Source: Lyophyllum atratum (Eukaryota > Basidiomycota > Agaricomycetes > Agaricales > Lyophyllaceae). Taken from it: a stretch of DNA of 64,000 nt. Below the pieces are notes generated by a model. The model saw nothing but the letters and a program-made list of their open reading frames with translations, searched no databases and was not told where the DNA came from. The position numbers and the translations under genes were made by a program. Below are positions 1 through 10,858 of the stretch, piece after piece. The stretch is taken from contig JACGCN010000004.1 of the NCBI GenBank assembly GCA_014905825.1, positions 1,550,001 to 1,614,000 on the forward strand. Reading direction: 5' to 3'. Each line of letters starts with the position of its first letter. Position 1 is the stretch's first letter.

Positions 1-1427
1 TGGTTATGTTGGGGTTGCTCGCCGTCGGAGCCATCGAGGATCGCAGGCTTGCCCTCGGTCTCGTTGACGCTCACTTTGTCGTTCGCGACCCAATCTGCCT
101 CCGTCTTGGAGCGCATGTCGTCGAGTGTGTACGTGTGCCCGGCGTTGTGCGTCGACAAATTTGTTGGGACAGCTCCGGATCGGGTGGAGATAACATGTGT
201 AGTGCGCGAGGAGCCAGTTTGGGTGGAGGCAGAAAGGGCGAAGGAGCCACCCTGTGAGAGACTACCGCGGACGGAGAGGATGATACGGAGGGACATGGAG
301 GTGGTAAGCACAGCGGCCATGCTGCGCGGGACGAAGGTCGGTGTGATTCAATGTCAATAGCCACGTACAAAACGCACCTGGTGACGATGGTCTTGATGGT
401 GTCGTTGGGTCCGGTGGGGGTAATAACAAACCAGAAGATCATGTTCGTCAGGTTGACGAGGAAGATGGCCTAAAAATGAGCGCAAATAAGCAATCTACGA
501 GGTATCGCTGTTTGCGTGAGGGCGTACGCCGTAAAGGTTGAGGCCATCGCGGAGCATCAACTTCCATGGGCTGAGGGGCTTCGCTTGAAGTGAGTTGATA
601 GAGCGCATCAATGCCAGACCGAACTGGGCGGAGTGGAGTCAGCCATAAGTTTGCAGGGAATAACAGCTGGTCTTACAGAAACAGTATAGAGTAATGTCGG
701 GGCGACCCAGTAGATACCAACCCAGTTGTGCTTCGGACCTGCGATACAACCTTGGCCTTCGAGGAGGGGTACGGCTACGACGGCGACATCAGCATGAAAT
801 GGAAGCGTTGATGGTTCTGATCATACATCGGTAGAAGCCGCAGGAAATGGCAGTGACAACTATCTGAGCGGCGAACAGAGATCCCATAGTGAGGAGGATA
901 GCTCTGTTCTTATCGTAGATGGCATGAATCCGGATAACATGGACAGCTGCCGCAGAGTTGTAAGCAAGATGATACAATAGATGGGTACCATGACGGACCA
1001 GAGGTGGCAGCAAGCAGAATCGCAGTGCAGATAGGCTCAAAGAGATAGAACTTTTGGCAAGACTAGGTCATGGAGGAAAAGTTGGTCAGGGGTAATGGAA
1101 GGGGAAAGGCTTGACGACGCACTGCCTGTGTCCATTTAGTATCAAAGAACGCAACGGCTAGAAAGTCGTCAACGGTGGGATGATGCAATAGAGGCGAGAA
1201 AGCAACTCACCAACTATGATGAACTCGATAGGCATGAAGAACCTCAGGAAGTGGAACAAAATCTTAAGGGTTGGCCAACCAGGGGATTTGACAAGACGCC
1301 AAGTACGGGGAGAAAGGACCAGAGTATCCCATGCTGCGACGGTAAGGGTGCAGACCAGGAAATACTTGTGGGCACTGAGATGGGGCGGAAGGTTGAGAGA
1401 CGGGGGGAGGGTGTCGGCGAGGGACAT
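1..1427 (-). CDS. DUF6533-type multi-pass membrane protein (3' end outside window)
   Basis: Not characterised biochemically; recognised as the fungal DUF6533-like membrane family. The first exon (1427 down to about 1210) reads from ATG into a hydrophobic segment with the family-like pattern AWDTLVLSPRTW followed by ILFHFLRFFMPIEFIIVG. Later exons, joined across short GT-AG introns, give VIRIHAIYDKNRAILL near 955-910, GPKHNWVGIYW near 745-700, and a last membrane segment NLTNMIFWFVITPTGPND near 455-400. The final exon is a polar Ser/Thr-rich cytosolic-type tail that is still open at base 1, so the stop lies outside the window. Roughly six or seven membrane segments are expected. A second member of the family lies at 15884-17688. 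It shares a short divergent promoter with the plus-strand gene at 1604. Exon borders are manual predictions. Confidence 0.75.
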
Positions 1428-1603
1428 GGGGGGCCACGAAGAAAATATCAGGCCTAGCGATCTAGACGGGGTATATATGAGGGAAGCCAGATGGCATGTC
1501 CAACAGGAACATTCATATCAATCATTAACCACGTGGGAAAACGGGGGCTATTTCAGGTTATTTCAAATAAAGTATGCTCTGATCGACCGCTTAGACTCCA
1601 AGC
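1428..1603. promoter_or_regulatory. Short divergent intergenic promoter with TATA-like box
   Basis: These 176 bases separate two start codons pointing away from each other (1427 minus, 1604 plus). A TATA-like stretch, GGTATATATGAG, lies near 1468-1479. Shared regulation of the two membrane-protein genes is inferred only from the spacing. Confidence 0.4.
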
Positions 1604-2445
1604 ATGTCTTCACCCTCCCCCTCGACGTCGGCCTCTGCCACCGACTCGTCGAGCTCATCGGCCCCGGAGCGGTCCCTTGGCCTCAAGAACTCCAGTAATC
1701 TCTACCTGTATGTTGTCGTCTGACCTTCCCCGACGCTGCTCCTAACAGGACAACAGAATCACCTTCCTGGCAACGCTCTTTCTCCTCCTATTCATATCTT
1801 GTACCATCGTCCTTAGATCCTTCGTCATTCGCCGCCGTTTCCAGAGACAGATAGACGACGCCCTCGCTGCTGGCATTATTCTCGCTCCTCGCGCTCAGGG
1901 CTCGCGCAAGCGTCGGTATGGTCATAAACCGAAATTCTTCACCTCCTGGGTCGTCCAGGGGGGTGACAAATGGAGTGACATGATGGTACGAGACTTCTAT
2001 TCAGGCATTCTTGTCGTTTTCCAAGCCTAATCCTCCATTTTTCCCGGAGCCTGTGGCTGCCCTCCCCGTTCAGGCGAAACGCCGATGTAAGAACGCCAAC
2101 AGGTCTTCATCAAAGCCCAAGCAAAGCCCTCATCAGCCACAGCACACCGCTTCCACCACATCACCAACTTCAGAATCACTTCCTATTCGACAGCGCCTGC
2201 TTCGTGCCTTGCATCGACGTGATGAAATCAGCCCAGAACCACCCACGGTTGTTCAGCCTGAGAGTCCTGCAAGGATTCGGGTGGAAATGCTTCAAATATC
2301 TGTTCTTATTGCTATGCCGTCGCCCAAGCCATCGAACTCTTCAACATCATCCGTCGACAAAACATCTCTCGAGGAAGAACAGATACCGGATATAGTCTTC
2401 GGCGTCACACGTTTGCCCTATAAACACTCGAATCAGATCACCTAG
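1604..2445 (+). CDS. Conserved basidiomycete single-pass membrane protein, function unknown
   Basis: Three exons are readable. The ATG at 1604 opens a Ser-rich N-terminus that splices in the codon for Leu at about 1691. The second exon begins near 1757 and encodes a strong hydrophobic segment (ITFLATLFLLLFISCTIV) followed directly by basic residues (RRRFQRQ), which fits a type III/signal-anchor topology. A second intron (near 1987-2029) joins to the long C-terminal exon ending at 2445. The C-terminus carries QISVLIAMPSP and DIVFGVTRL, stretches I associate with a widespread but uncharacterised agaricomycete family. The rest is low-complexity Ser/Pro. No catalytic motif is seen. The start was chosen because it is the first ATG ahead of the hydrophobic exon and sits just after the divergent promoter. 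Confidence 0.6.
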
Positions 2446-2668
2446 AATTACCGCCTGCTGTTTGAACCTTGTATTCCACCATTTCTTGATGCTTTGTCGC
2501 GGTCATACCGGATCCGTTTCATGACCTATAATGCCCCACGATGCATTCTATATCCCCGAGCTTTTTATACCATAAATGTACTTGTATTGTACTGTAAACC
2601 AAACACGAAGCATGTTTCCGCCACATCAGCCTTCTGACTCCTGTCCACGAGCTCAAGTTAGAGCAGGC

Positions 2669-4567
2669 CTATATATCCATCTCCAATTCGTCCTCGGTGA
2701 GATCAACATACTCCTCCTCAGAATCCGATGGCTCGAAGAAATCGAGTTCCTCCACGTGCGCGCGCAGCCACTTCTCATCCTTGTCCTCGATATCGTCTTC
2801 TTCACTCATCATCACCCGCTTTATGGGGACGCCAGCCGCCTTCCGTGCCTCTATAAACGCGCGCATGTCCGCGCCGTCGATGCCCGTTGTCGTGATAGTG
2901 TGCAGATTTGGGCAATATATCTTGTTCGGCAGCGGCTTCATGAGATGTTTGAACAGCTGTTCTTCCTCCTCGCCCGAACAATTCAGATTGATGGTCTTCA
3001 GCCCTCCCAACTGCTGATACATCAAGTCGATGGCATCGTTATCGCACGGGAGCCCTGAAATCTTCATGTGCTCCAGTCCCGCGAGGACAGACTTGGTCGT
3101 TTTGGGCATCGGGAGCGTCAGCTGCCTCACGAACTCCGAGTAGTCCTCCCCATCGAAGTCGAGCGCGAGACTGTGCACGTTCGGCGTGGACAGCTTCTGC
3201 ACAAGCGCGGTGGCGTACCGTGCCTCGTGGTAGCACAGGACGAGATCCATGAGCGAAGGAATCTCGATGGGCTCAGAGCCCCAGTCATTGGTCTCGTCAT
3301 CATGCTCCTGGGGCCCAGAGAGACAGAGGCTGAGCGTACGGATGTCAGGTGACGATGCGATCATTTGCGTGAAGGTGGCGTAGGACGGACGGACATCTTT
3401 GGCGTGATAGGTGAGTTCGAGGTCGCGTAGATTAGATAGGAAGGAAAGTGATCGGTCCCAGTCGATGTGCACGCCCCAGAGCGCGACGTCGCGTAGTTTC
3501 GGCGCGTTTCCGTTGAAGAGGAGGAAGGGTTCCCGCAGCTCTGCAGGCCGGAAGACCTCGTAATCCTCGCAGTCTTCGTAGTGATAAAGTTCGAGAATCT
3601 CGAGGAGCGGCGCGGCAGGACACTCAGCTAGGCGAGACAGGAGGAGGTGCATATAGGCATAGACGCTGGCGGTGACCTCGAGGGAGTGCCATTGTGCGAC
3701 GTGCGGCACGATCATGTCGAGAATGACGTCAAGGTCTGGCAAGGACAACGGGGGAGGCGCGTGAAGGCAGTCCTTGTGATCCTCAACGTACTGTCGTCCA
3801 TGCTCGACAACGTTCGCAACTGCACTAACTTGGTCTGAGGAGCTAGCCTGGTCCAGCGAATGGAAATGGTCGTCCAGGGGATCGTGGTCTTCCTCTTCAG
3901 GAATAGTGCAATCGATATGGATATCGAGGGGCAGCCCCTTCGCCCGCTCGATGTAGGTCTCCGACTTTTTGAATGGCGCTCCCTCCGTGAAAGTCAGAGT
4001 TGTCCATAGTTCAGGGGATTCGACGGCAATGTCGCGCCAGTGCTTGCAAACATGCGATACCAGGACCTGGAACGGCAAGACTCTTTCATCCTCTTTTTCC
4101 TCTTCTTCCTTCTCTTCGCCTTCCCCATCGACATCCATATCTTCACTTTCTTCTCTCTCTACCGTCTGCTTGAACAGGGTGTCCACCGCCTTCTTTGCCT
4201 TCCCTGCCTTTACTTCCGATACGCCAACCAATGGAGCATCGAAGTCCTCATCCTCCTCATCAGTCCACCCATCCTTTAGATCGTACTCATCCATATACTC
4301 CTCCTCATCATCTTCATCGTCGCCGTACTCGTATTCAGCCTCCATCTTCATCCCGACCAGGAAGATGTATCCGAGGAGCTCTGGAGGAAGATCATTTACG
4401 GGGCATCCTGTGGGTGGAACGAAAGGATTATTCGCGAGCATATCCATGGTGACTCTGCGCATTGCTTCGTCCGGAGTCAGCTTCGAGTCGCTACCCATCG
4501 CGGAAGCAAGTTTTTTGGTGATGTCCTCCTTGAGTTGGGCGTCGCGAGAGGGCGTTTTGGAGCCCAT
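2669..4567 (-). CDS. F-box-like protein with acidic linkers
   Basis: A single uninterrupted frame of 632 codons starts at ATG 4567. Residues around 60-75 (PVNDLPPELLGYIFLVG) and 170-205 (VSHVCKHWRDIAVESPELW) form a typical fungal F-box, here split by about 100 residues of Asp/Glu-rich low complexity. F-box proteins hold substrates for SCF ubiquitin ligases by binding Skp1. The C-terminal two thirds contain leucine-rich-repeat-like segments (LRDLELTYH, IRTLSLCLSG, LVLCYHEARYA), the usual substrate-recognition half of this family. The C-terminal 30 residues are again acidic. The substrate cannot be deduced. The acidic insertion between the two F-box halves is unusual but common in agaricomycete expansions. 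No intron is needed, unlike most neighbours. Confidence 0.85.
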   Translation of the reverse strand: MGSKTPSRDAQLKEDITKKLASAMGSDSKLTPDEAMRRVTMDMLANNPFVPPTGCPVNDLPPELLGYIFLVGMKMEAEYEYGDDEDDEEEYMDEYDLKDGWTDEEDEDFDAPLVGVSEVKAGKAKKAVDTLFKQTVEREESEDMDVDGEGEEKEEEEKEDERVLPFQVLVSHVCKHWRDIAVESPELWTTLTFTEGAPFKKSETYIERAKGLPLDIHIDCTIPEEEDHDPLDDHFHSLDQASSSDQVSAVANVVEHGRQYVEDHKDCLHAPPPLSLPDLDVILDMIVPHVAQWHSLEVTASVYAYMHLLLSRLAECPAAPLLEILELYHYEDCEDYEVFRPAELREPFLLFNGNAPKLRDVALWGVHIDWDRSLSFLSNLRDLELTYHAKDVRPSYATFTQMIASSPDIRTLSLCLSGPQEHDDETNDWGSEPIEIPSLMDLVLCYHEARYATALVQKLSTPNVHSLALDFDGEDYSEFVRQLTLPMPKTTKSVLAGLEHMKISGLPCDNDAIDLMYQQLGGLKTINLNCSGEEEEQLFKHLMKPLPNKIYCPNLHTITTTGIDGADMRAFIEARKAAGVPIKRVMMSEEDDIEDKDEKWLRAHVEELDFFEPSDSEEEYVDLTEDELEMDI

Positions 4568-5253
4568 TATCGATTCCTTGGTGTATTATAGAGGTTATAA
4601 GAGATTCAACGCGAGTAACCTCCCGCTTTCGGTCGACCAGAAAGAAGCAACGAGAAACTGTCATTTCAAAAAAGTTAAACCTTCACAATCTAATCAATCG
4701 TCCACGTGATGCGATAATCAGTTGAGGCCTACGTCGCACAACCATGCCATAAACCTACGTCGTCGTTAGGGCTCGAGTTAGTATTATTATTACGCGACTC
4801 GAAATACGGTCGATGATCAGAGGAGTACAAGAGCGACAAAAAGCCGACGAGTACAGCATGAGACGCGGGAACCTTACAAATTTTTGGTACGCGACGATAA
4901 GAACATCGATAAGAAGACAAATCATCTCTACATAGAACATAACCCAGTGAGGGAACGCAAATCGACCAGTAACTCACTTCAGCCAGAACTTCACGGTCAG
5001 CGTGTATCTTACGAAGAAAGTCAGCACGTCCTTCAAATCTCCTCGATGACTTGTTTTGCAGCATAGTCACTGAATTGTATGGGAAAGTATAGATGGTGGG
5101 CCCGTAGTGATGCCACGAGTCTCCTCTGCTCGAGCCTTGATGCATCATGAGTGCAAGAGGCGAAAAGAATATTTTGGTGAGAGCATGCTGCATACCATAT
5201 GAGATTAGGGAAACATGCAAAAGCCACTGGTTGAAGATGCCAGGAAACAGCGT
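4568..5253. other. Intergenic region between F-box and RPS19 genes
   Basis: This stretch holds the promoter of the minus-strand F-box gene (CACGTGATG near 4704) and the 3' flank of RPS19. A 163-codon minus-strand frame (4729-5220) crosses it, but I see no family resemblance or splice structure that would make it a gene. Confidence 0.4.
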
Positions 5254-5852
5254 CTACTCCTCATCCTCCTCAGCATCTTCCTCCTCCTCTTCCTCATCAG
5301 ACTCCTCCTCCTTGGCAGCCTCAACCACAGCTGTCGCAATCCGGTCCAAATCCCGCTGACCATCCTGGGAGATTCTCCGTCCACCGTTGTCTGTCTGCTC
5401 CAACACGCCGATCTTCTCCAGGGATTGGCAGACTTTGCGCTGCACAGATGCGGACGAGTCAGCGTGGTGCGAAGGGCGGTTTCCGCGGCGGTGGCGGCCA
5501 CCGTGGAGTTTTGTCAGAGCACCGATGCCGACATCTTTGCGCAGGTATATGTGCCGTGCGACAGCAGCTGGGGTAAGAGATGCATGTAAGACCAACGATC
5601 AGGGTTTCAACTCTATAAAGGTAGGCACCTGCGCGGACATAGTACCAATCGGGATCATACGGCGCAAGCTCCTTGAACGCGCCAGTTTTCACGAGGTCAA
5701 CCCACACTGGAACCTCGAGTTTTCCGGAACGCTTCAGATGGGAAGCGTAGGCGGTAATGAAAGCCTCTGCGCTGGAGACATAACGGCGGAGTTAGCGCCA
5801 TGAAATTCACATTGCAACGATGGATCTACCTAATGTCTCGTACACCCGGCAT
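5254..5852 (-). CDS. RPS19: 40S ribosomal protein S19 (eS19)
   Basis: Component of the small ribosomal subunit, needed for late 18S rRNA maturation in known eukaryotes. Three exons (5852-5830, 5771-5629, 5567-5254) join in frame to 159 residues. The protein begins [20 protein letters not shown] and carries the diagnostic segments [53 protein letters not shown] and [17 protein letters not shown] followed by GQRDLDRIA. All are close to yeast and animal eS19. Typical eS19 is about 145 residues; the extra length here is an acidic tail of 18 residues ([18 protein letters not shown]). The first coding exon is only 23 nt, as is common in fungal ribosomal-protein genes. The start is the only ATG that gives the conserved N-terminus. 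Confidence 0.97.
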
Positions 5853-6368
5853 GTTTGTCTTGTTTTCTTGAGGTAAGGGGCGCGGGGGCGGGCGTGCTCG
5901 ACGTTGGCGGCTTTGTGTGTATTGATTTTGGTCGGTCTACTGCAACGCCTGGCGGCTTCGGCAACCCCCGCACAACTGTACAGTTTCCCAAAAGTCCCGG
6001 CATGATTAGTCAGCAAACTTTCTCCTGAGCTTGACTGCCAAATTCAGTGAACGATGTATGCCATCTTTCGTCTGGCTAATACTCTGTTTTCCACTCTTGC
6101 ACCAACCTATGTGATGTGGTTCTCCTCACCGTCGTGCCCTCCACTCAACTGAGTGATCCTCGGACCGTGTCTGCGAGAGTAGTCCCTGCAAATGTCACAG
6201 TGGCTTGTTCGGTATACTCCGTTTTCGTCGCGCTTCTTGATTACGGGTCGCCCCACCGTGAGGCAAATTAATCCCATGGTGCAACAATTAAGGCGGCAGG
6301 CTCCTGAATGAACATACAAAAGGACTTGAACCGAAGGAGTGACACTAGACCAGAATCCCTCAAACCTA
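5853..6368. other. Divergent intergenic region between RPS19 and the SnoaL-like gene
   Basis: Promoter region for both flanking genes, which point away from each other. Frames within it are short and show no family resemblance. Confidence 0.4.
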
Positions 6369-6996
6369 ATGCATATTACCCGCTTCCTGATCTGCCTTGC
6401 ACTTGCTGTAGCAACAAGAGCTACTATTTCACCCACAGATTCATCTTACGCACCCTCTGTGCTCGCCGTACAAGACACTGTGAATCGCTATCCTCTTGCC
6501 CTTGATTCGAAGGTAGTTGCAGTCAAAGTAGATCCTACTGTACGTACTAAACGAATCTAACAGAATTTTGAATCCCTATCGAACGTCTTCACGCGTCACG
6601 TAGTCGCAGATTATTCTCCACCACTTGGCATCTTGACTGGCCTCGCATCAATTCAAAATACCTTGAGTGATGCGCTAGTAATAGTGACGACCCAACATGC
6701 GCTCACTACTCAAGTCGTCACCCTCGTCAGCAAGAGTTTAGCCAACACAACGACATACTTCACAGCGACGCATTTTGGAGTGGATGGGTCGATATTCGCC
6801 AGACAGGTCTATACCGTTTATGGGCGATATGAGGACCAGCTGGTTCTGACGAAGCAAGGATGGAGGATTAACAAACGGAATGTAATCTACACGGTGAGTT
6901 GTTTAACCTGACAGTTGGGCGTTAAGCTAAAGTAGCATGGGATAGGGTTCTGCGGTTTTTGGCAACGGAACGCTCGTGCCATTTCCTGACCAGTGA
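6369..6996 (+). CDS. Secreted SnoaL/NTF2-like protein
   Basis: Three exons (6369-6539, 6564-6893, 6946-6996) give 183 residues. The N-terminus (MHITRFLICLALAVATRA) is a good signal peptide, so secretion is likely. The body fits the SnoaL-like/NTF2-like cone fold: a helix around TVNRYPLALDSK, then FTRHVVADYSPPLGILTGLASIQ, a central strand region, and the paired C-terminal strands FTATHFGVDGSIFARQVYTVYGRYEDQL and WRINKRNVIYTGSAVFGN. Many fungal members of this fold have no known substrate. The second intron is supported because it restores GSAVFGN followed by a near-immediate stop. The start was set at 6369 because this ATG opens directly into the signal peptide. A decayed related segment follows at about 7355-7440. 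Confidence 0.72.
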
Positions 6997-7299
6997 TGGT
7001 ATAGAAAGCTTGGATATTGAAGTTATGGACGCGAAATCTGGTCTTGTCCAGGCTACATGAATCCAATCCGACATGCGTACACTATAAACCATGCAGCGAA
7101 CCATTTGAAAGGGGACTTAGCTCCATGAAGATTGACGGAAGACCGATAGAGTCAGCGTGCGTCTCTGGGACCAGCCTGAGTCTCGTTCAGGTCTAATGCA
7201 GCTCGCCAACATCATCTACTCTATGTTATCACAACATTGATAAGGCTCAGAGTTACCATTTCCCCCGAAGATATAAGACACCGTTGTCCGCTATCCCCC

Positions 7300-7445
7300 T
7301 GCCCTGGGTCCGATTACGCGTACCTACAGCCTCGCTGCATCGTCATGTAGTCTCCCGCCCATCTCAGACATGGGTCTTCCGTTGTTGCGCTGCAAGCCAT
7401 GATCAGTTGCTATCCCTGTCCCCGATTCAAAGGTTTGTAAATGTT
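7300..7445 (+). pseudogene. Decayed fragment resembling exon 1 of the SnoaL-like gene
   Basis: Bases 7385-7432 read GCTGCAAG..., with ...GCTATCCC and ...GATTCAAAGG, and line up without gaps against 6455-6513 of the intact gene. The peptide SVVALQAMISCYPCPRFK matches SVLAVQDTVNRYPLALDSK by position. Stop codons and lack of the second exon make it non-coding. It is probably the remnant of a tandem duplication. Confidence 0.5.
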
Positions 7446-7627
7446 GAGGCCTGAGGCCTTGCTGGTCCCTGGATGACTCTGCCTTCAGTTCACCGACATC
7501 GAATATCGGATAGAGTTCCGGAAGCCTTCTTAGATATCTTATCTACGTTTTCCCACGGCTATCTACTCAGGTCCGGTCATGCTTACGACTACATACACCA
7601 CCGTAATTCACCCAGTATTTCGACAAC

Positions 7628-8977
7628 ATGGAAAACCCAGCAGTGCATGGACCTATCGCAGTCCTACCACTTGAAATCCTGATAGAAATCTTCGCATGCT
7701 GTGCCTCCAGCGATCCACTAGCGCCCTTGCCATTGCGAATGGTATCGAAGTGGTGGAGAGCAATCATCAACTCCTCACCCCGGGTCTGGCAACTCATTTC
7801 CCTCGATGACCAGGCGCACTCCATTCCTTTCCTCCGGGAACAGGCAGAGCTCTGGTCTCAGCGATCAATACCGTTGCCAATAGACATCGAGCTCAGAGCC
7901 GAGTCTGTCGATCTCATATTGCCGATGCTCTCACCCCTACTTCCTTCTGTCCACCGCTTCCGCTCGTTCGCGGTGCAAGGACAACGGGAGGAAGTCCAGA
8001 AGTTTAACAAAGGCTTCATTTTCACAAGCGAGTCCCTCAACTGCCTTCGTATTCATGTAGGACAAGACGGTGCAGAGGATGTGCTGGGGAGGACCTTTGT
8101 TCCATATCGACATAATGGCTACATGAATGTATGGCTCTTCAAGCTCCCGCGGTCGCCGCTGCTTGCACCTCTACGATTCACCAGCATTGATATCACGGAA
8201 GAGAACTTCGATGGTATCCATTGTGAAGCACACGAAATCCTTGATTTCTTAACTGCATGCCCCGAGCTGGAACGGTTTCAATACACAGGCTGGCACGATG
8301 TTGGCGAGCCTTCATTCGAACCCCTTCCTATCGCATCGTTACCCAACCTTCATACGCTGCAGTTGAAGAACACCTGCATGACGCGTGCCATCCTTTCTTC
8401 CCTTTACACACCTCGACTCACCAATCTCCATCTCGCCCACCTCAACGTCGAGATCGAGCTACGAGGGGAATACCATGAAGAAGGTGATAGCGATGATGAC
8501 GCCGAGGATTTCTCCCAATCTCCTTCGAGTGACCATGCAACGGGCATGGGGCTCCGGAAACTCATCGCCCGCTCCCACCCTCCCATAACTGTTCTCGAGA
8601 TGGACTACAGTGACATGCGCACAAAAGACTTCAAATACGTCTTCGACAGACTTCCATTTCTGCAGGAGTTCCTCATCGTCGCTTCAGACATGTCTGATAC
8701 CGTTATCCAGCTTCTTCGTCCGTTCGTTCTTCACGGTGAGGACGGGACCATGCGTACGCGGTTGCCCTGTCTACAAAGCCTGGGCTTACACAATTGCCAA
8801 CGGTTGTCTGGGGACGCGATCGTGGATGCACTAGCGGCTCGTACCGAGCACGCCGACAAAAGGACGGCTGATATCGATACATTATATAGGGTGGCTATCG
8901 TTTCATGTGAAGGGTTCAAGCAGGAGCACGCTCTGGTGCTTGAGGAGAGCCTGGGAGATCGGTTACGATGGTCATAG
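7628..8977 (+). CDS. F-box protein
   Basis: A single exon of 449 codons. The N-terminus has a clear fungal F-box (VLPLEILIEIFACC then PLRMVSKWWRAIINSSPRVWQLI), expected to bind Skp1 in an SCF ubiquitin ligase. The remainder has leucine-rich patches (LPNLHTLQLKN, LTNLHLAHL, LDHCQRLSG-like LGLHNCQRLSGDAIVDAL), consistent with a degenerate leucine-rich-repeat substrate domain, plus an acidic stretch (EEGDSDDDAEDFS). It is not a recent copy of the F-box gene at 2669-4567: the two share only the F-box consensus. The ATG at 7628 is the first in frame and sits 19 residues before the F-box. Substrate unknown. Confidence 0.85.
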   Translation: MENPAVHGPIAVLPLEILIEIFACCASSDPLAPLPLRMVSKWWRAIINSSPRVWQLISLDDQAHSIPFLREQAELWSQRSIPLPIDIELRAESVDLILPMLSPLLPSVHRFRSFAVQGQREEVQKFNKGFIFTSESLNCLRIHVGQDGAEDVLGRTFVPYRHNGYMNVWLFKLPRSPLLAPLRFTSIDITEENFDGIHCEAHEILDFLTACPELERFQYTGWHDVGEPSFEPLPIASLPNLHTLQLKNTCMTRAILSSLYTPRLTNLHLAHLNVEIELRGEYHEEGDSDDDAEDFSQSPSSDHATGMGLRKLIARSHPPITVLEMDYSDMRTKDFKYVFDRLPFLQEFLIVASDMSDTVIQLLRPFVLHGEDGTMRTRLPCLQSLGLHNCQRLSGDAIVDALAARTEHADKRTADIDTLYRVAIVSCEGFKQEHALVLEESLGDRLRWS

Positions 8978-10238
8978 GCGAACGGCGTTGCCATTTCTTC
9001 CGCGAACAGGTCTGCAGGGCGCGGATGTCTTGGGAATGCTGCTCGTTCCCGAAGGTCTCCACATTTTTTTGGCCCAATCAGCCTTCCGCGCCGTGCCCTC
9101 TTGACTTTGTCAGAAACAACCGCCAGTTTACAAAAGCGCAACTTGACTTTCTATAATCGCACGGACCTATCCAGGACCCAGCAAAGTTAGATCATAGAAT
9201 GTCATGCTTTGATGCCGCTCTGAGCAGCTATCGAAAGAGTCGGGTGGCCATTCAAAGGAGTAGCCTTCAACTCAAGTGTCTCTCCGTGCTCCACTTCAGG
9301 CGCACGAGGAAAAACCATAAACACTTCACCCGCCATGCACAGCCCGTAGAAGGTTGTTGTGGACACTCGGACAGATATCCATATTGCCTTGGCAATGGTT
9401 GATCGCGAACTTGCTGCCTCCGTCGCACCTCCATCGCAGCCCTCCATATACTACGGCCTCCTGTTCATCCCTCGGCGCAGGAGTGGAAGGACCGCGAGGT
9501 TAATAGTCGACTATGTGCTCAGTGCTTAGCCACCAGGCAGGGAGGATCATGGGCGGTGGATGTTACAAAGGATGTGAGTTGAGTCTCACCCACTGCTTTG
9601 TATTGCACCTTATATACCCGGCGACTTATCAAAGCTAGGAAGACCTATACAGATAGCAATATTGAAGAAGAGTGGGCTCCTCTAAACAGAGTGGGATTGA
9701 GGTTGCTTCATTCTCCTGAAGTACTTTCTTGAGCGTATCACAAGGTTAGGTGAGTTCAATTGTAGGGACGATAACCTTGGAAAAAGTTGAAAAATAAACA
9801 GCATTCTAGGCCTCGATCACTATAAGCGCCGCACCACATTCAGATTGCTGTCTTCGTGAAGAGGTACCTTCGCGTCCATATTTACGCGAGTTCAGAGGTT
9901 AGGTATGTCACGACCGTGTCCAGAGTATCTTACGGGCGTCATGTTTGGTGTGCCAGTCTTACCGACACATCAGGAATGCTTAGGCCGCAGCGACTGGCGA
10001 CACTTGCCACTGACGCGATGAACTAGCGATGTGCGCGCACAAATACCCGCGAATAAGGAATCACTGGGACCTTGATACCACCAGCGGAACCGTTCCTGGA
10101 ACAGCTCCTGTATTTTCGGACAAAATACATAACGTGGCCATGACTCCTCCGGCTCCGTTTCCTATACATATGTTAACCAGGCCATGTGATGTGTTTACTT
10201 TACATATCATCTTTGTCCGCTTTCTCGACACAGAAGAA
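8978..10238. other. Intergenic region, 1.26 kb, no supported gene
   Basis: It begins with the 3' flank of the F-box gene and ends with the promoter of the first GNAT gene. Small frames occur (for example 9202-9447 minus, 81 codons), but none shows a recognisable domain or splice pattern. Confidence 0.4.
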
Positions 10239-10858
10239 ATGTTCTCCACAGAAAGGCTGCGCTTCCGTGCATATCAGCATAGCGATCAGGACAACTTACT
10301 CGCCCTGTATAACGACCCGCGCGTCGTCACCTACATCACCGAAGGGCCTGTTATACCCCTCAGTGCAGACCGGTTCGACAAGATCAGGCCGATGATCACG
10401 GATTCCGTCATGTTCTGTATTGTGGAAGCATTGGATGGGGGAGCATTTATTGGGTTCTCCGCTATCTTGCCAGTGAACGAGCACAAGATTCGTAACGCGA
10501 CGTTTGGCATTGCCATAATGCCAAAGTTTTGGAGTAAGGGATATGGATGGGAGATCGGAAACTTCATGGTCGATCATGCGTTCCATCACCTGGCGAGTCA
10601 CAGGGTGTCGCTCACTGTGTTCGAAGGTAATGATCGTGCGATTGGGCTGTATAAGAGGATGTGAGTCTCTCTGTGTCGGTGTAAATGACTCGTTTCGCTG
10701 ATGAGATACTATTCAGCGGATTCGTGGAGGAGGGGAGGACGAGAAAACTTGTCTGGATTGACGGGGGTTGGCGGGACCTCATACACATGGGAATCTTGGA
10801 TGATGAATGGATCGCATTGAAAGAGAAGCGGACTGAGGAAAGGACATTGATCACTTGA
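10239..10858 (+). CDS. GNAT-family N-acetyltransferase (copy 1)
   Basis: Two exons (10239-10660, 10717-10858) give 187 residues. It fits the RimJ/RimL-type GNAT fold: TERLRFRAYQHSDQDNLLALYND at the start, GFSAILPVNEHKIRNATFGIAI in the central sheet, and the acetyl-CoA-binding region around WSKGYGWEIGNFMVDHAF, with the following NDRAIGLYKRIGFVEEG. The P-loop is a little divergent: GYG-W-E where Q/RxxGxG/A is usual. Such enzymes acetylate amines, small molecules or protein N-termini using acetyl-CoA; the substrate here is unknown. The frame extends upstream to 10029, but the ATG at 10239 begins exactly where family members do. A tandem paralogue starts at 11441 with an intron at the identical codon. 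Confidence 0.85.

Noticed and set aside
3969..4709. Plus-strand Ser-rich 246-codon frame
   Set aside because: Antisense to the acidic N-terminal half of the F-box gene at 2669-4567; Glu/Asp codons read as Ser on the other strand.
4729..5220. Minus-strand 163-codon open frame between the F-box and RPS19 genes
   Set aside because: No recognisable domain, no supporting splice structure, odd composition rich in Ser/Cys/Arg; probably a chance frame in the RPS19 3' flank.
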